A stretch of 64,000 bases of DNA, from positions 407,898 to 471,897 of the forward strand of contig NZ_QKLF01000003.1 of NCBI RefSeq assembly GCF_003224335.1, in the 5' to 3' direction. A model generated the notes under the pieces. The model was given only the letters and a program-made list of their open reading frames with translations. It had not been told where the DNA came from and ran no database searches. Position 1 is the first letter of the stretch. Every line of letters starts with the position of its first letter. This DNA comes from Curtobacterium sp. MCJR17_055 (GTDB taxonomy: Bacteria; Actinomycetota; Actinomycetes; Actinomycetales; Microbacteriaceae). Of this stretch, positions 52,006 to 59,917 are shown one piece after another. A program made the position numbers and the translations under genes.

Positions 52006-52068
52006 TGCGAGCGACCGCGCAGTCACCGGACAGTCCGCGTGGCCGGTCGGTCGCGCTGGTCGAGCCGG

Positions 52069-53658
52069 TCAGCCGCGCTGGTCCAGGCGGAGCAGCCGGG
52101 TCTCCTCGGCGTCGTACTCGGCACGGACCTGTCGGAGCACGAGGTCGTCGATCTCCCCCTCGTCCCGTAGCCGCAGCACCGTGGCCGCCTTGAGTCGCAC
52201 GAGCGCCAGTTCGAGCTCCACCGCCGTCCCGCGCTGCTGCAGCAACGGGTGGTCGTCGTCGTCGCTCTCCTCGGCCTTCACGAGCGCGAGGTGGCCCTCG
52301 TAGTCTTCGCGGATCCTGTCGACGATCTCGGCGTCGGCGCCGACGCGGCGCGCCAGCTTCGGCAGGGCGTCGAGCGCCGCCTCGATCGCGACGCGCTCCG
52401 CGGACCGACGCTCCTCGACCACCTCGTTGCTGCCGTCGAACGCCGCCCAGCGGACGACCGCCGGCAGCACGAGCGACTGGCCGACGATCGTCACCACGAC
52501 GACGCCGGCGGTGACGAAGACGATGAGGTCCCGGTCCGGGAACGCGGCGCCGCTCTCCACCATCCGGGGGACGGCGACCGCAGCCGCGAGCGAGACCGCG
52601 CCGCGGAACCCGGTCAGCCCGCTCACCAACCGGTCGCGGTGTCCTTCGCGGGGCGAGCCTCCCGTTCGGAGCGTCACGAGCCGCACCGTGCCCCAGGTGA
52701 GGTTGAGGAACGCGAAGCGGAGCACGACGACGGCCACCGACACGGCGCCGATCAGCCCGAGGCCGACCGCGATCTCGCCGCCCGTCAGGGCCCGGACCGA
52801 GATCGTCGCCTCGATGCCGACGAGCACGAAGAGCGCGCCGTTCAGCAGGAACGTGGCGAACGACCAGAACGACCGCACCTGCTGCCGGGTCTCCGCCCGG
52901 TCGAGCTTCGGAGCGACCTGACTGACGACCAGGCCCGCCACGACGACCGCCAGCACACCGGACGCGTGCACCGCCTCGGCGACCAGGAACGCGGCGAACG
53001 GCACGAGCAGCGTCAGCAGGTTCTCGAGCACGACCGCGTGCACCCGACGGAGGACGAGCATCCCGAGCCACGAGGTCAGCAGCCCCGCGGCGATCCCGCC
53101 GACGTAGGACAGCAGGAGCATCCCGGACACGTTCCAGAAGGTGAGCTCCTGCTCCCCCGCCGTCACCGCGACCGCGATGCCGTAGATCACGAGCGTGGTG
53201 CCGTCGTTGACGAGCGACTCGGCCCGGAGGACCGTCGTGTTCCGCCGCGGCAGGGACCGCGTGAGCGCACCGACGGCGGTCGCGTCGGTCGGGGCGACCG
53301 CGGCACCGAGCACCCAGGCCGGACCCCACGGCATGCCGAGCAGGTGCAGGAGCGTCGCGACCCCGCCGGCCGTCAGCACGACGAGGAGGGTCCCCATCAG
53401 GACGATGCCGCGCAGGTTCGCACGGATCTCCCGGAGCGAGATCGTCAGACTCTCCCAGTACAGCAGTGCCGGCAGGAACAGCAGCAGCACGGCGTCCGCG
53501 GGCAGCTCGACCTCGCGGAACACCGGGATGAACGCGATCCCCGCACCGAAGGCGAGCAGCAGGACCGGGGGCGCGACACGCAGGCGGTTCGAGACGGCGG
53601 TGGCGACGGCGATCGCGACCACGAGCACGACGACGAGTTCGGGTGCGATGAGTTCCAT
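52069..53658 (-). CDS. Na+/H+ antiporter (CPA1/NhaP type)
   Basis: A 529-residue transporter with twelve or so membrane helices. The ion-binding ND motif is in RAESLVNDGTTLVIYGIAV and the companion segment is VLGAAVAPTDATAVGAL. A cytoplasmic tail of about 130 residues (charged, helical, EERRSAERVAIEAALDALPK) probably regulates activity. It exchanges Na+ or K+ for protons at the plasma membrane. ATG 53658 or GTG 53667 could be the start; neither has a good ribosome site. Confidence 0.9.
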   Translation of the reverse strand: MELIAPELVVVLVVAIAVATAVSNRLRVAPPVLLLAFGAGIAFIPVFREVELPADAVLLLFLPALLYWESLTISLREIRANLRGIVLMGTLLVVLTAGGVATLLHLLGMPWGPAWVLGAAVAPTDATAVGALTRSLPRRNTTVLRAESLVNDGTTLVIYGIAVAVTAGEQELTFWNVSGMLLLSYVGGIAAGLLTSWLGMLVLRRVHAVVLENLLTLLVPFAAFLVAEAVHASGVLAVVVAGLVVSQVAPKLDRAETRQQVRSFWSFATFLLNGALFVLVGIEATISVRALTGGEIAVGLGLIGAVSVAVVVLRFAFLNLTWGTVRLVTLRTGGSPREGHRDRLVSGLTGFRGAVSLAAAVAVPRMVESGAAFPDRDLIVFVTAGVVVVTIVGQSLVLPAVVRWAAFDGSNEVVEERRSAERVAIEAALDALPKLARRVGADAEIVDRIREDYEGHLALVKAEESDDDDHPLLQQRGTAVELELALVRLKAATVLRLRDEGEIDDLVLRQVRAEYDAEETRLLRLDQRG

Positions 53659-53728
53659 GAGGAGCACAGCTTGCCAGGGCGGTGGTGTGCGCGCTCACGC
53701 CTGGTCCACGCAGCGAACCGCGCCCCAG

Positions 53729-53806
53729 AGCAGCGGCGCGGAGCAACGGCGCGGAGCAGCGGCGCGGAGCAGCGGCGCGGAGCAACGGCGCGGAGCAGCG
53801 GCGCGG
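53729..53806. repeat. 6 x 13-bp minisatellite
   Basis: Six head-to-tail copies of AGCRGCGGCGCGG-type units (AGCAGCGGCGCGG or AGCAACGGCGCGG) in the order G, A, G, G, A, G at the variable base. It fills most of the gap between the antiporter start and the next gene, so it lies in the antiporter's upstream region. Confidence 0.9.
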
Positions 53807-53827
53807 CCACAGCGCGTCCGGAGCGGC

Positions 53828-54046
53828 TCAGCGCCCCCGCTCGGCCCGCTTCGTGAGGACCAGGAACGTCACGTGGCCGAGCAGGGCGATCCCGAAGAAC
53901 ACGAGCGCGACCGCGTAGACCCGGTCGAGCCTCCCGTCGCCGGTCAGGAGCAGCACGATGCACCCGACCACCGCAGCGGTGAGGACCCCGACCTGCACCA
54001 TCGACCACGTCGTCCGCCAGCGCGGCTGCTGTCCCTGTCCGTCCAC
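53828..54046 (-). CDS. small two-helix membrane protein
   Basis: A 72-residue protein with two membrane helices (VQVGVLTAAVVGCIVLLLTG and YAVALVFFGIALLGHVTFLV) and a basic C-terminus (TKRAERGR). The GTG at 54046 is chosen because GGGAGG lies eight bases before it. No family recognised. It may be cotranscribed with the antiporter through the 13-bp repeat region. Confidence 0.7.
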   Translation of the reverse strand: MDGQGQQPRWRTTWSMVQVGVLTAAVVGCIVLLLTGDGRLDRVYAVALVFFGIALLGHVTFLVLTKRAERGR

Positions 54047-54068
54047 GTCCCCATCCTCCCGCATCGAC

Positions 54069-54111
54069 GGACGGGAGGCGCTGCACACGTCGTGCGCCGG
54101 GCCTCCCGTCC
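54069..54111. terminator. hairpin with GGACGGGAGGC arm
   Basis: GGACGGGAGGC (54069-54079) pairs with GCCTCCCGTCC (54101-54111); an inner GCAC/GTGC stem forms in the loop. It lies downstream of the minus-strand SDR. Confidence 0.7.
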
Positions 54112-54171
54112 ACCTCGGGCCACGTCCGGCCCGGGCCGCGTCCGGCCCCGGGCGGTGCCGCCCGCGGCCGG

Positions 54172-54930
54172 TCAGCCGAGCTGGTCGGTCAGCAGCGTCG
54201 GGTCGGCCGCGAGGGACGCCTTGACCATGCGGCTCCAGTCGTCGACGAGGACCTCGGCCGAGCCGGCCTGCACACCGTCCAGCGACGCGCGGGCGACGTC
54301 GGCCGGATCGGTCATGTGGCCGTCGTAGCCGGCCATCATGTCGGTGTCCGCGGCGCCGAGGTGGAGGCCCTGCACCGTCACGCCGCGACTCGCGAGCTCC
54401 AGGCGGACGGCGTTCGTCATGTTCCACTCGGCGGCCTTCGCGACGGAGTAGCCGCCCGCGCCGGGGGCGGCGAACCAGGACAGCGCCGACAGGACGTTGA
54501 CGATCGCACCGCCGCCGTTCCGCTCGATCACGGGGGCGAACGCACGCACCACCTCGAGGGTGCCCCACAGGTGCGTGTCCACCGCGCGGCGGGCGTCGGC
54601 GAGGTCGTCGGTGAGGAGCGATCCGGAGGAGGAGATGCCCGCGTTGTTCACCAGCAGCGTGACGTCGGGCGCTGCGACTGCTGCCGCCGCGACCGACGCG
54701 GGGTCGGTGATGTCGAGGGGCAGGACCGTCACGCCGGGGACGTCCACGAGTTCGGGACGGCGTGCGGTCGCGTAGACCTTCGTGGCGCCGCGCTCCATGA
54801 GCTGCTCGACGAAGCGGCGTCCGATGCCGCGGTTCGAGCCGGTGACGAGCGCGACCGGATCACGGCCCAGCTCGCCGAGCTGACGGCGGCGCGGGACCGC
54901 CTCGACGAGGTCATCGACATCAGCGAGCAC
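54172..54930 (-). CDS. SDR family oxidoreductase with a rebuilt 5' end
   Basis: A classical SDR: VALVTGSNRGIGRRFVEQLM, LLVNNAGISSSG, the catalytic YSVAK and a DTDMMAGYDG tail; about 230 residues of domain. Upstream of PVALVTG (near 54858) the frame runs antisense through what looks like the tail of a MerR gene, and the only in-frame starts are GTG at 54930 and 54945. The native start codon therefore seems lost and the first 24 residues of the present ORF would be novel. Enzyme function is probable, start uncertain. Confidence 0.72.
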   Translation of the reverse strand: MLADVDDLVEAVPRRRQLGELGRDPVALVTGSNRGIGRRFVEQLMERGATKVYATARRPELVDVPGVTVLPLDITDPASVAAAAVAAPDVTLLVNNAGISSSGSLLTDDLADARRAVDTHLWGTLEVVRAFAPVIERNGGGAIVNVLSALSWFAAPGAGGYSVAKAAEWNMTNAVRLELASRGVTVQGLHLGAADTDMMAGYDGHMTDPADVARASLDGVQAGSAEVLVDDWSRMVKASLAADPTLLTDQLG

Positions 54931-54996
54931 CCGACACCCGAGCACTGTCCGGCGCTCCGGACGGAGCCGTCGACGGTCGGTGCGGCGGCGGCCTGA
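54856..54996 (+). pseudogene. 3' remnant of a MerR-family regulator gene
   Basis: The plus strand reads RITAQLAELTAARDRLDEVI and then DISEHPTPEHCPALRTEPST up to a TGA at 54996, with strong GC bias at third positions. This looks like the helical dimerisation tail of a MerR regulator. Its DNA-binding half is missing because the upstream bases belong to the SDR on the other strand. SDR/MerR divergent pairs are common, so a deletion of the intervening promoter and both 5' ends explains the junction. Confidence 0.5.
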
Positions 54997-55072
54997 CGGG
55001 CGTTCCGCTGCCGGTGGGCAGTCCGCCGCCGGGCCGGTGGTCCGGCTCGACCGGTGACGGCGTGCTGCTGCA

Positions 55073-55360
55073 GATCCCGGTGACGAGCCGGGCCCCTGCA
55101 CCGACCTCGCGGAGCAGGTAGGTCGGCAGACGGCCCGCCGGGTACGGGTCGAGGTACTCGCGGCTCACCGGACCGATCTGGGACACGACCGCCACCGAGT
55201 CCTTCTCCGACCCGGACGTCTCACGTGGGACGAACACGTTGCCGCGGAACGCCTCCAGGGCGGTGTCGGACGTGAGCGGCACCACGAGGACGGTCGCGAT
55301 GTCGCTCGCCAGGAGCCAGTCCTGCTGCAACCGGTCATACCGGCGCCCGTCCGGCGACGG
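55073..55360 (-). pseudogene. 5'-truncated MazF/PemK-like toxin
   Basis: The reverse strand encodes DWLLASDIATVLVVPLTSDT, then FRGNVFVPRETSGSEKDSVA and VSQIGPVSREYL...GRLPTYLLREVGAGARLVTG, which matches residues from about 35 to the end of MazF endoribonucleases. The family N-terminus (GEIWxxDLDP...GxExxxxRPxLV) is missing; a TAG at 55361-55363 closes the frame upstream and only a TTG is available as start. The frame stays open past the normal end down to 54920. No antitoxin gene is visible. Confidence 0.55.
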
Positions 55361-55397
55361 CTACCCCCGTCGTTCGTCTGGTGTCGGGTGCAGTCGG

Positions 55398-55403
55398 TAT
55401 CGT
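55398..55403 (+). promoter_or_regulatory. -10 element for the prfC leader
   Basis: TATCGT lies six bases before a GTG (55410) that opens a short leader ORF, the leaderless arrangement seen elsewhere in this window. Confidence 0.5.
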
Positions 55404-55409
55404 CGTCGG

Positions 55410-55472
55410 GTGCAGATGCCGGAACACCCAGAGGACACCGTCGGACGACGCCACGGCCGGGTCTCGGCATGA
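55410..55472 (+). CDS. 20-codon leader ORF overlapping prfC
   Basis: GTG CAG ATG ... encodes VQMPEHPEDTVGRRHGRVSA and stops at TGA 55470-55472, which overlaps the prfC ATG (ATGA). A leaderless promoter sits directly in front. Such a coupled leader could feed ribosomes into prfC. It may be just a coupling device with no peptide function. Confidence 0.45.
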   Translation: MQMPEHPEDTVGRRHGRVSA

Positions 55473-57040
55473 CGGCGGAGGCCACGGTCATCGAGCGGGA
55501 AGCGGAGCGCCGCCGCACGGTCGCCGTCATCGCCCACCCGGACGCCGGCAAGTCGACCCTGACCGAGTCGCTGACCCTCGCCGCTGACGCCATCGACGAA
55601 GCCGGTGCGGTCAAGGGGAAGGCGACCCGCCGAGCGACCGTCTCCGACTGGATGGAGATCGAGCGCAGTCGCGGGATCTCCATCAGCTCCGCCGTCGTGC
55701 AGCTCGACGCGGGCGGCACGCTCATCAACGTCGTCGACACCCCCGGTCACGCCGACTTCTCCGAGGACACCTACCGCGCACTGGCCGCCGTCGACTGTGC
55801 CGTCATGCTCATCGACGCCGCCAAGGGCATGGAAGCGCAGACGATCCGCCTGTTCGAGGTCTGCCGCACGCGGGACATCCCGGTCATCGCGGTCGTCAAC
55901 AAGTGGGACCGGCCCGGACGCGAGGCGCTCGACCTGCTCGACGAACTCGAGGAGCGCACCGGTCGGACCCCGACGCCCGTGACCTGGCCCGTCGGCGAGG
56001 CCGGGCACCTGCAGGGCCTCGTCGACACCGCGACGGGGACGCTGACGACCTTCGAGTCGAGCGGCGGCGGGCATCTGCCGGTCACGACCGAGCGGTCGGC
56101 GGACGAGGCGGCCGAGCTGCTCGGTGCCGCCTGGCGGACCGCCGTCGAGGAGGTCGAGCTCACCCGTGAGGTCCGCGGCCTGCCCGACCAGGGCGACTTC
56201 CACGACCGGATGAGCATGCCGGTGTTCTTCGGCGTCGCCACCAAGCACGTCGGCACCGTCGACCTGCTGCGCTTCCTCCGCGACGCCGCACCCGCCGCCC
56301 TGCCCCGCCGGACCTCGGACGGTGCCGCCCGCCCGGTGACCGAACCGTTCGCCGCGCAGGTGTTCAAGGTGCAGGCGAACATGGACCCCGCCCACCACGA
56401 CCAGGTCGCCTTCGTCCGGATCTGCTCCGGGCGGTTCGACCGCGGCATGATGCTGACGCACGCCCAGTCCGGTCGGCGGTTCAACACGAAGCACGCGCTG
56501 AGCGTGTTCGGACGCGAGCGCGACACCGTCGACCTCGCCTGGCCCGGCGACGTCGTCGGCCTGGTCAACGCGACGATGCTGCACCCCGGGGACACGCTCT
56601 TCAGCGAGGAACCGGTCGAGTTCGAGCCGCTCCCCCGCTTCGCACCCGAGATGTTCGCGACGGTCGCCCCTACCGACCCGAGCACGGCGAAGAAGTTCCG
56701 GAAGGGCATGCAGCAGCTCGCCGGGGAGGGCGTGGTCCAGCTGCTGCACTCCGAGCGCCGGACCGCGCAGGCGCCGATGGTCGGTGTCATCGGGTCCCTG
56801 CAGCTCGAGGTCCTCACCTCACGCCTGATGGCCGAGTTCGGCACCGCCGTCCGGGTCGAGCCACTGCCGTGGACGATGGTCCGCACCGTCACGGACGCGG
56901 ACTTCGCGATCCTCGAGAAGCGGCGCGACCTCGAGATCGTCACCACCGACCGCGACCGGTACGGGCTGTTCCGCGACCAGTGGCACCTCAACTCGGTGAT
57001 GCGCGAGCTGTCGGGTCTGGAGCTGCCGGCTCCCGTCTGA
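55469..57040 (+). CDS. prfC: peptide chain release factor 3
   Basis: A 523-residue translational GTPase. G1 AHPDAGKST, G2 in RGISISSAV, G3 DTPGHADF, G4 NKWD. The long insertion and C-terminal domains fit RF3 and not EF-G. RF3 releases RF1/RF2 from the ribosome after termination. ATG 55469 has no ribosome site of its own but overlaps the leader ORF stop, so translational coupling is likely. RF3 is present in only part of the actinobacteria. Confidence 0.93.
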   Translation: MTAEATVIEREAERRRTVAVIAHPDAGKSTLTESLTLAADAIDEAGAVKGKATRRATVSDWMEIERSRGISISSAVVQLDAGGTLINVVDTPGHADFSEDTYRALAAVDCAVMLIDAAKGMEAQTIRLFEVCRTRDIPVIAVVNKWDRPGREALDLLDELEERTGRTPTPVTWPVGEAGHLQGLVDTATGTLTTFESSGGGHLPVTTERSADEAAELLGAAWRTAVEEVELTREVRGLPDQGDFHDRMSMPVFFGVATKHVGTVDLLRFLRDAAPAALPRRTSDGAARPVTEPFAAQVFKVQANMDPAHHDQVAFVRICSGRFDRGMMLTHAQSGRRFNTKHALSVFGRERDTVDLAWPGDVVGLVNATMLHPGDTLFSEEPVEFEPLPRFAPEMFATVAPTDPSTAKKFRKGMQQLAGEGVVQLLHSERRTAQAPMVGVIGSLQLEVLTSRLMAEFGTAVRVEPLPWTMVRTVTDADFAILEKRRDLEIVTTDRDRYGLFRDQWHLNSVMRELSGLELPAPV

Positions 57041-57157
57041 CCAGCGGTGCGCGTGCCCCTCGATCTGGGGCCGCACGAAGCGGAGGGCGTCCCGTGTCCG
57101 CACTTCTGGGGACCGGTACGGTCGGGGCATCCACCGACCCGACCCGAACGGGCTCCC

Positions 57158-57706
57158 ATGCACAAGATCGTCACCGGTGTCGTCGCCAGCGCCAGCGGCC
57201 TCACTCTCCTCCTCGGCGGCGCGGGCACCTTCGCGCTCTGGAACGCCGAGGCCTCCACCCGTCCGGCGACGGTCTCCTCGGGCACGCTCGCGCTGTCCGC
57301 GAACCCGGACGGCGTGTGGACGGACATCACGAACGGTCGGTCGGACGTGGTCGACATCACGACGGTGCGGATGGTCCCCGGCAACGCGTACCAGTTCCAC
57401 CAGACGCTGGACGTGACGGCGACCGGCGACGACCTGACGGCGGACCTGACCTGGGTGCCGCAGAGCATCACGGGCGACGCGGAACTCATCGCCGCGTCGA
57501 CGCAGTCCCTGTCGCTCGCCTCCACCAGCTCGAGCCTCGCGCCCGCGGGCCGCACCTCATGGACCGTGACACCGACGGACGGCACCTCGGTCCTCGACGT
57601 CACCTTCACGATCGGGCTGTCGTCGGACGTCACGACGGGCAAGGGGCAGTCCATCGACCTCAGTGGCATCGCGTTCACGCTCACCCAGAAGCCGATCGGG
57701 CCCTGA
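57158..57706 (+). CDS. secreted protein with alternate-type (SipW-like) signal peptide
   Basis: A 182-residue protein: MHKIVTGVVASASGLTLLLG, then GAGTFALWNAEA, the tryptophan-containing cleavage region of the alternate-type signal peptide family related to TasA/CalY. The rest is beta-rich, Ser/Thr-rich and cysteine-free. TACGGT near 57117 could be the -10. These proteins are often shed or assembled on the surface; no partner peptidase is in the window. Confidence 0.8.
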   Translation: MHKIVTGVVASASGLTLLLGGAGTFALWNAEASTRPATVSSGTLALSANPDGVWTDITNGRSDVVDITTVRMVPGNAYQFHQTLDVTATGDDLTADLTWVPQSITGDAELIAASTQSLSLASTSSSLAPAGRTSWTVTPTDGTSVLDVTFTIGLSSDVTTGKGQSIDLSGIAFTLTQKPIGP

Positions 57707-57770
57707 GCCCGGTCGTCCGGCACACGTCTTCCCCGTGCGCGGACGCCGGGCTGGGTGGCAGGCTGGCGGT

Positions 57771-58658
57771 GTGCACACCACCCTGCAGTCCGCGACCGAC
57801 GTCGTCACCGGTATCCGCTTCCCCGAGGGGAACCGCTGGTACCGCGGGCGGCTCTGGTACTCCGACATGCACACGGGCGAGGTCTTCTCGATCGACCCCG
57901 GCACGGAGGACGGGCCGCGTCTGGAGACCACCGTGGACGGCCAGTCGTCCGGGCTCGGGTGGTTGCCCGACGGACGGCTCGTCGTCAGCGCGATGGAGTC
58001 CCGCACGGTCGTGGCGGTGGACGCCGTGGGGACGACGAGCGTCTTCGCGGACCTGTCCGCCACCGAGCCGTCGCTCCTGAACGACCTGGTCGTCGACCCG
58101 GAGAGCGGCCGCACGTACATCGGCGCGTTCGGGTACGACCTGTACGGCGGCGAGGAGCTGCGCCCCGGCCCGCTGTACGTGATCGACCGGAACGGCTCCT
58201 CCCGGCTCGCCGCGGACGGACTGGTGTTCCCGAACAGTGCGAACGTGCTGCCCGGGACGCGGACCCTGGTGGTCAGCGAGACCTGGGGCGGCCGTCTGAC
58301 CGCGTTCGACATCGAGCTGGACGGCAGCCTGACGGGACGACGCGAGTGGGCGGCGTTGCCGGAGGGAGTCACACCGGACGGGAGCACGGTGGACAGCGAG
58401 GGGGCGATCTGGGTCTGCTCGGTCGACACGGGCGAGTTCCTGCGCGTCGTCGAGGGCGGCGAGGTCACGGACCGCATCGACGCCCCCGGCCTCTGCGCGA
58501 TCGACTGCGCGCTCGGCGGACCCGAGGGCCGGACGCTGTACCTCGCCACCGCGGACAGCTACGACCCGGCCACCACCGCGCAGACACGCGCGGGTCGGAT
58601 CAGTGCCGTGCAGGTCGCCGTCCCCGGGCCGCCGACCGTCGCGCCGGACGGCGCCTGA
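57771..58658 (+). CDS. SMP-30/gluconolactonase family protein
   Basis: A 295-residue six-bladed beta-propeller. The motif FPEGNRWYRGRLWYSDMHTG carries the metal-ligand Glu, and LLNDLVVDPESGRTYIGAFG and PDGSTVDSEGAIWVCSV carry the Asn and Asp ligands. Lactonase of sugar lactones by family. GTG 57771 is preceded by CAGGCT at six bases, suggesting a leaderless message. Confidence 0.9.
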   Translation: MHTTLQSATDVVTGIRFPEGNRWYRGRLWYSDMHTGEVFSIDPGTEDGPRLETTVDGQSSGLGWLPDGRLVVSAMESRTVVAVDAVGTTSVFADLSATEPSLLNDLVVDPESGRTYIGAFGYDLYGGEELRPGPLYVIDRNGSSRLAADGLVFPNSANVLPGTRTLVVSETWGGRLTAFDIELDGSLTGRREWAALPEGVTPDGSTVDSEGAIWVCSVDTGEFLRVVEGGEVTDRIDAPGLCAIDCALGGPEGRTLYLATADSYDPATTAQTRAGRISAVQVAVPGPPTVAPDGA

Positions 58659-58660
58659 CC

Positions 58661-58707
58661 GGCAGTCCCCCGGGACGGCAGTCCCCGGGACGGCAGTCCC
58701 CCGGGAC
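58661..58707. repeat. 3 tandem copies of a 15/16-bp palindromic unit
   Basis: Units GGCAGTCCCCCGGGAC (58661-58676), GGCAGTCCCCGGGAC (58677-58691) and GGCAGTCCCCCGGGAC (58692-58707). Each contains the inverted pair GTCCC/GGGAC. They start directly after the SMP-30 stop and may act as a terminator array. Confidence 0.8.
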
Positions 58708-58800
58708 GATCCGACACACTCCCAGGAGACCGTTCCCAGCAGCGGTCCCCGGGCCGCTAGGTTGTCCCTACCGGACATCGTCCGGGAAGGGGGGAACACC

Positions 58801-59037
58801 GTGATCGTCGTCCTGACACTCACCGCCGTGGCCGTGCTCATCGTGTCCGCACTCGTCGTCCTCGAGCTGCAGGACCGCCGCCGACGTCGGGCCCTCGGGC
58901 ACCTGGGACGTCCGGACCGGGCCATCGGGGACCGCGCGGTCGCCGACATGGACGCAGCACGGTCGACCGCCGAGGGCATCTCGAGGGCAGCGCACCCCGG
59001 GACCTCCGGTGCCGCAGGGATGTCCTCCGTCGCCTGA
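58801..59037 (+). CDS. small single-pass membrane protein
   Basis: A 78-residue protein: VIVVLTLTAVAVLIVSALVV forms one N-terminal helix, then a basic patch (QDRRRRRALG) and a polar tail. GGAAGGGGG precedes the GTG and a TAGGTT hexamer lies near 58758. No family recognised. It sits 70 bases before the GT2 gene and could belong to the same unit. Confidence 0.65.
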   Translation: MIVVLTLTAVAVLIVSALVVLELQDRRRRRALGHLGRPDRAIGDRAVADMDAARSTAEGISRAAHPGTSGAAGMSSVA

Positions 59038-59107
59038 CGAGCCGTCCGCGCACGACCCCGCCTCGGCGGCACCGCGCGCACGAGTTCCGTCAGTCCGGAG
59101 AGCGACC

Positions 59108-59917
59108 ATGTCCCGTCCCGTCCCGTCCGACACACCCGAGACGAGCGCCGGCATCCGTCTCGGTGTCATCGTCCCCGCCTGGAACGAGGCGCGCCTCGTC
59201 CCCGGTCTGCTCGACGCGCTCCGCGACCAGGTCGACCCGGACTTCACCGTCGTCGTCTGCGACAACGGGTCGACCGACGGCACGGAGCGGATCGTCGCCG
59301 ACCACGTCCGTCGGCACGACCTGTCCTGGCAGGTCGTCGTCGAGCGGCAGAAGGGCACCGGTGCCGCATCGGACACCGCCGCCCGCGTCGCGATCGCCGC
59401 CGGGTGCACGCACCTCGTCCGGACGGATGCGGACTGCCTCCCGGCACCGGACTGGACCGCCACCGTCAAGCGCCTGTTCGCCGAGACGGACCACCTGTTC
59501 TTCGGCGGCCTGACGCTGCCACGGCGCGACGACCTCCCGGTCGGGCCGCTCCGCTACCGGTTCCTGTGCGTCGTCAACGAGGTCGCGATCTGGTGTGGGC
59601 GCCTCCTGCCGGAGAACCGCGGCAGGCAGTACCAGGGCCCCTACGTGATGGTCGCCGGGAACAACCTCGCCATCACCAGCGAGCTGTACGAGCGCGTCGG
59701 CGGGTTCCCGCGGACCGCCATCGAGGACACGCACGAGGACCGTGACCTCACCAACGCCGTCCGGCGGGTGACGGACCGGTACGGCCTGCACCGCGAGATG
59801 GTCGTCACGATGTCCGTCCGCCGGATCGCCGTGTGGGGCATCGTCCGGTCGCTCGCCTGGTACGCCGGCCACCGGTACCGCCCGCGGTCCACGAGCACGG
59901 TGGACGTCCGACCGTGA
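59108..59917 (+). CDS. glycosyltransferase family 2
   Basis: A 269-residue GT-A enzyme: LGVIVPAWNEARLVPGLLDA, VVVCDNGSTDGTERIV, HLVRTDADCLPAPDW (DxD) and GGFPRTAIEDTHEDRDL (ED motif). GGAGAG precedes the ATG. There is no C-terminal membrane helix. The stop overlaps the GTG of the P450, so the two are made together. The sugar and acceptor are unknown; P450 and epimerase neighbours suggest a small oxidised, glycosylated product. Confidence 0.9.
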   Translation: MSRPVPSDTPETSAGIRLGVIVPAWNEARLVPGLLDALRDQVDPDFTVVVCDNGSTDGTERIVADHVRRHDLSWQVVVERQKGTGAASDTAARVAIAAGCTHLVRTDADCLPAPDWTATVKRLFAETDHLFFGGLTLPRRDDLPVGPLRYRFLCVVNEVAIWCGRLLPENRGRQYQGPYVMVAGNNLAITSELYERVGGFPRTAIEDTHEDRDLTNAVRRVTDRYGLHREMVVTMSVRRIAVWGIVRSLAWYAGHRYRPRSTSTVDVRP

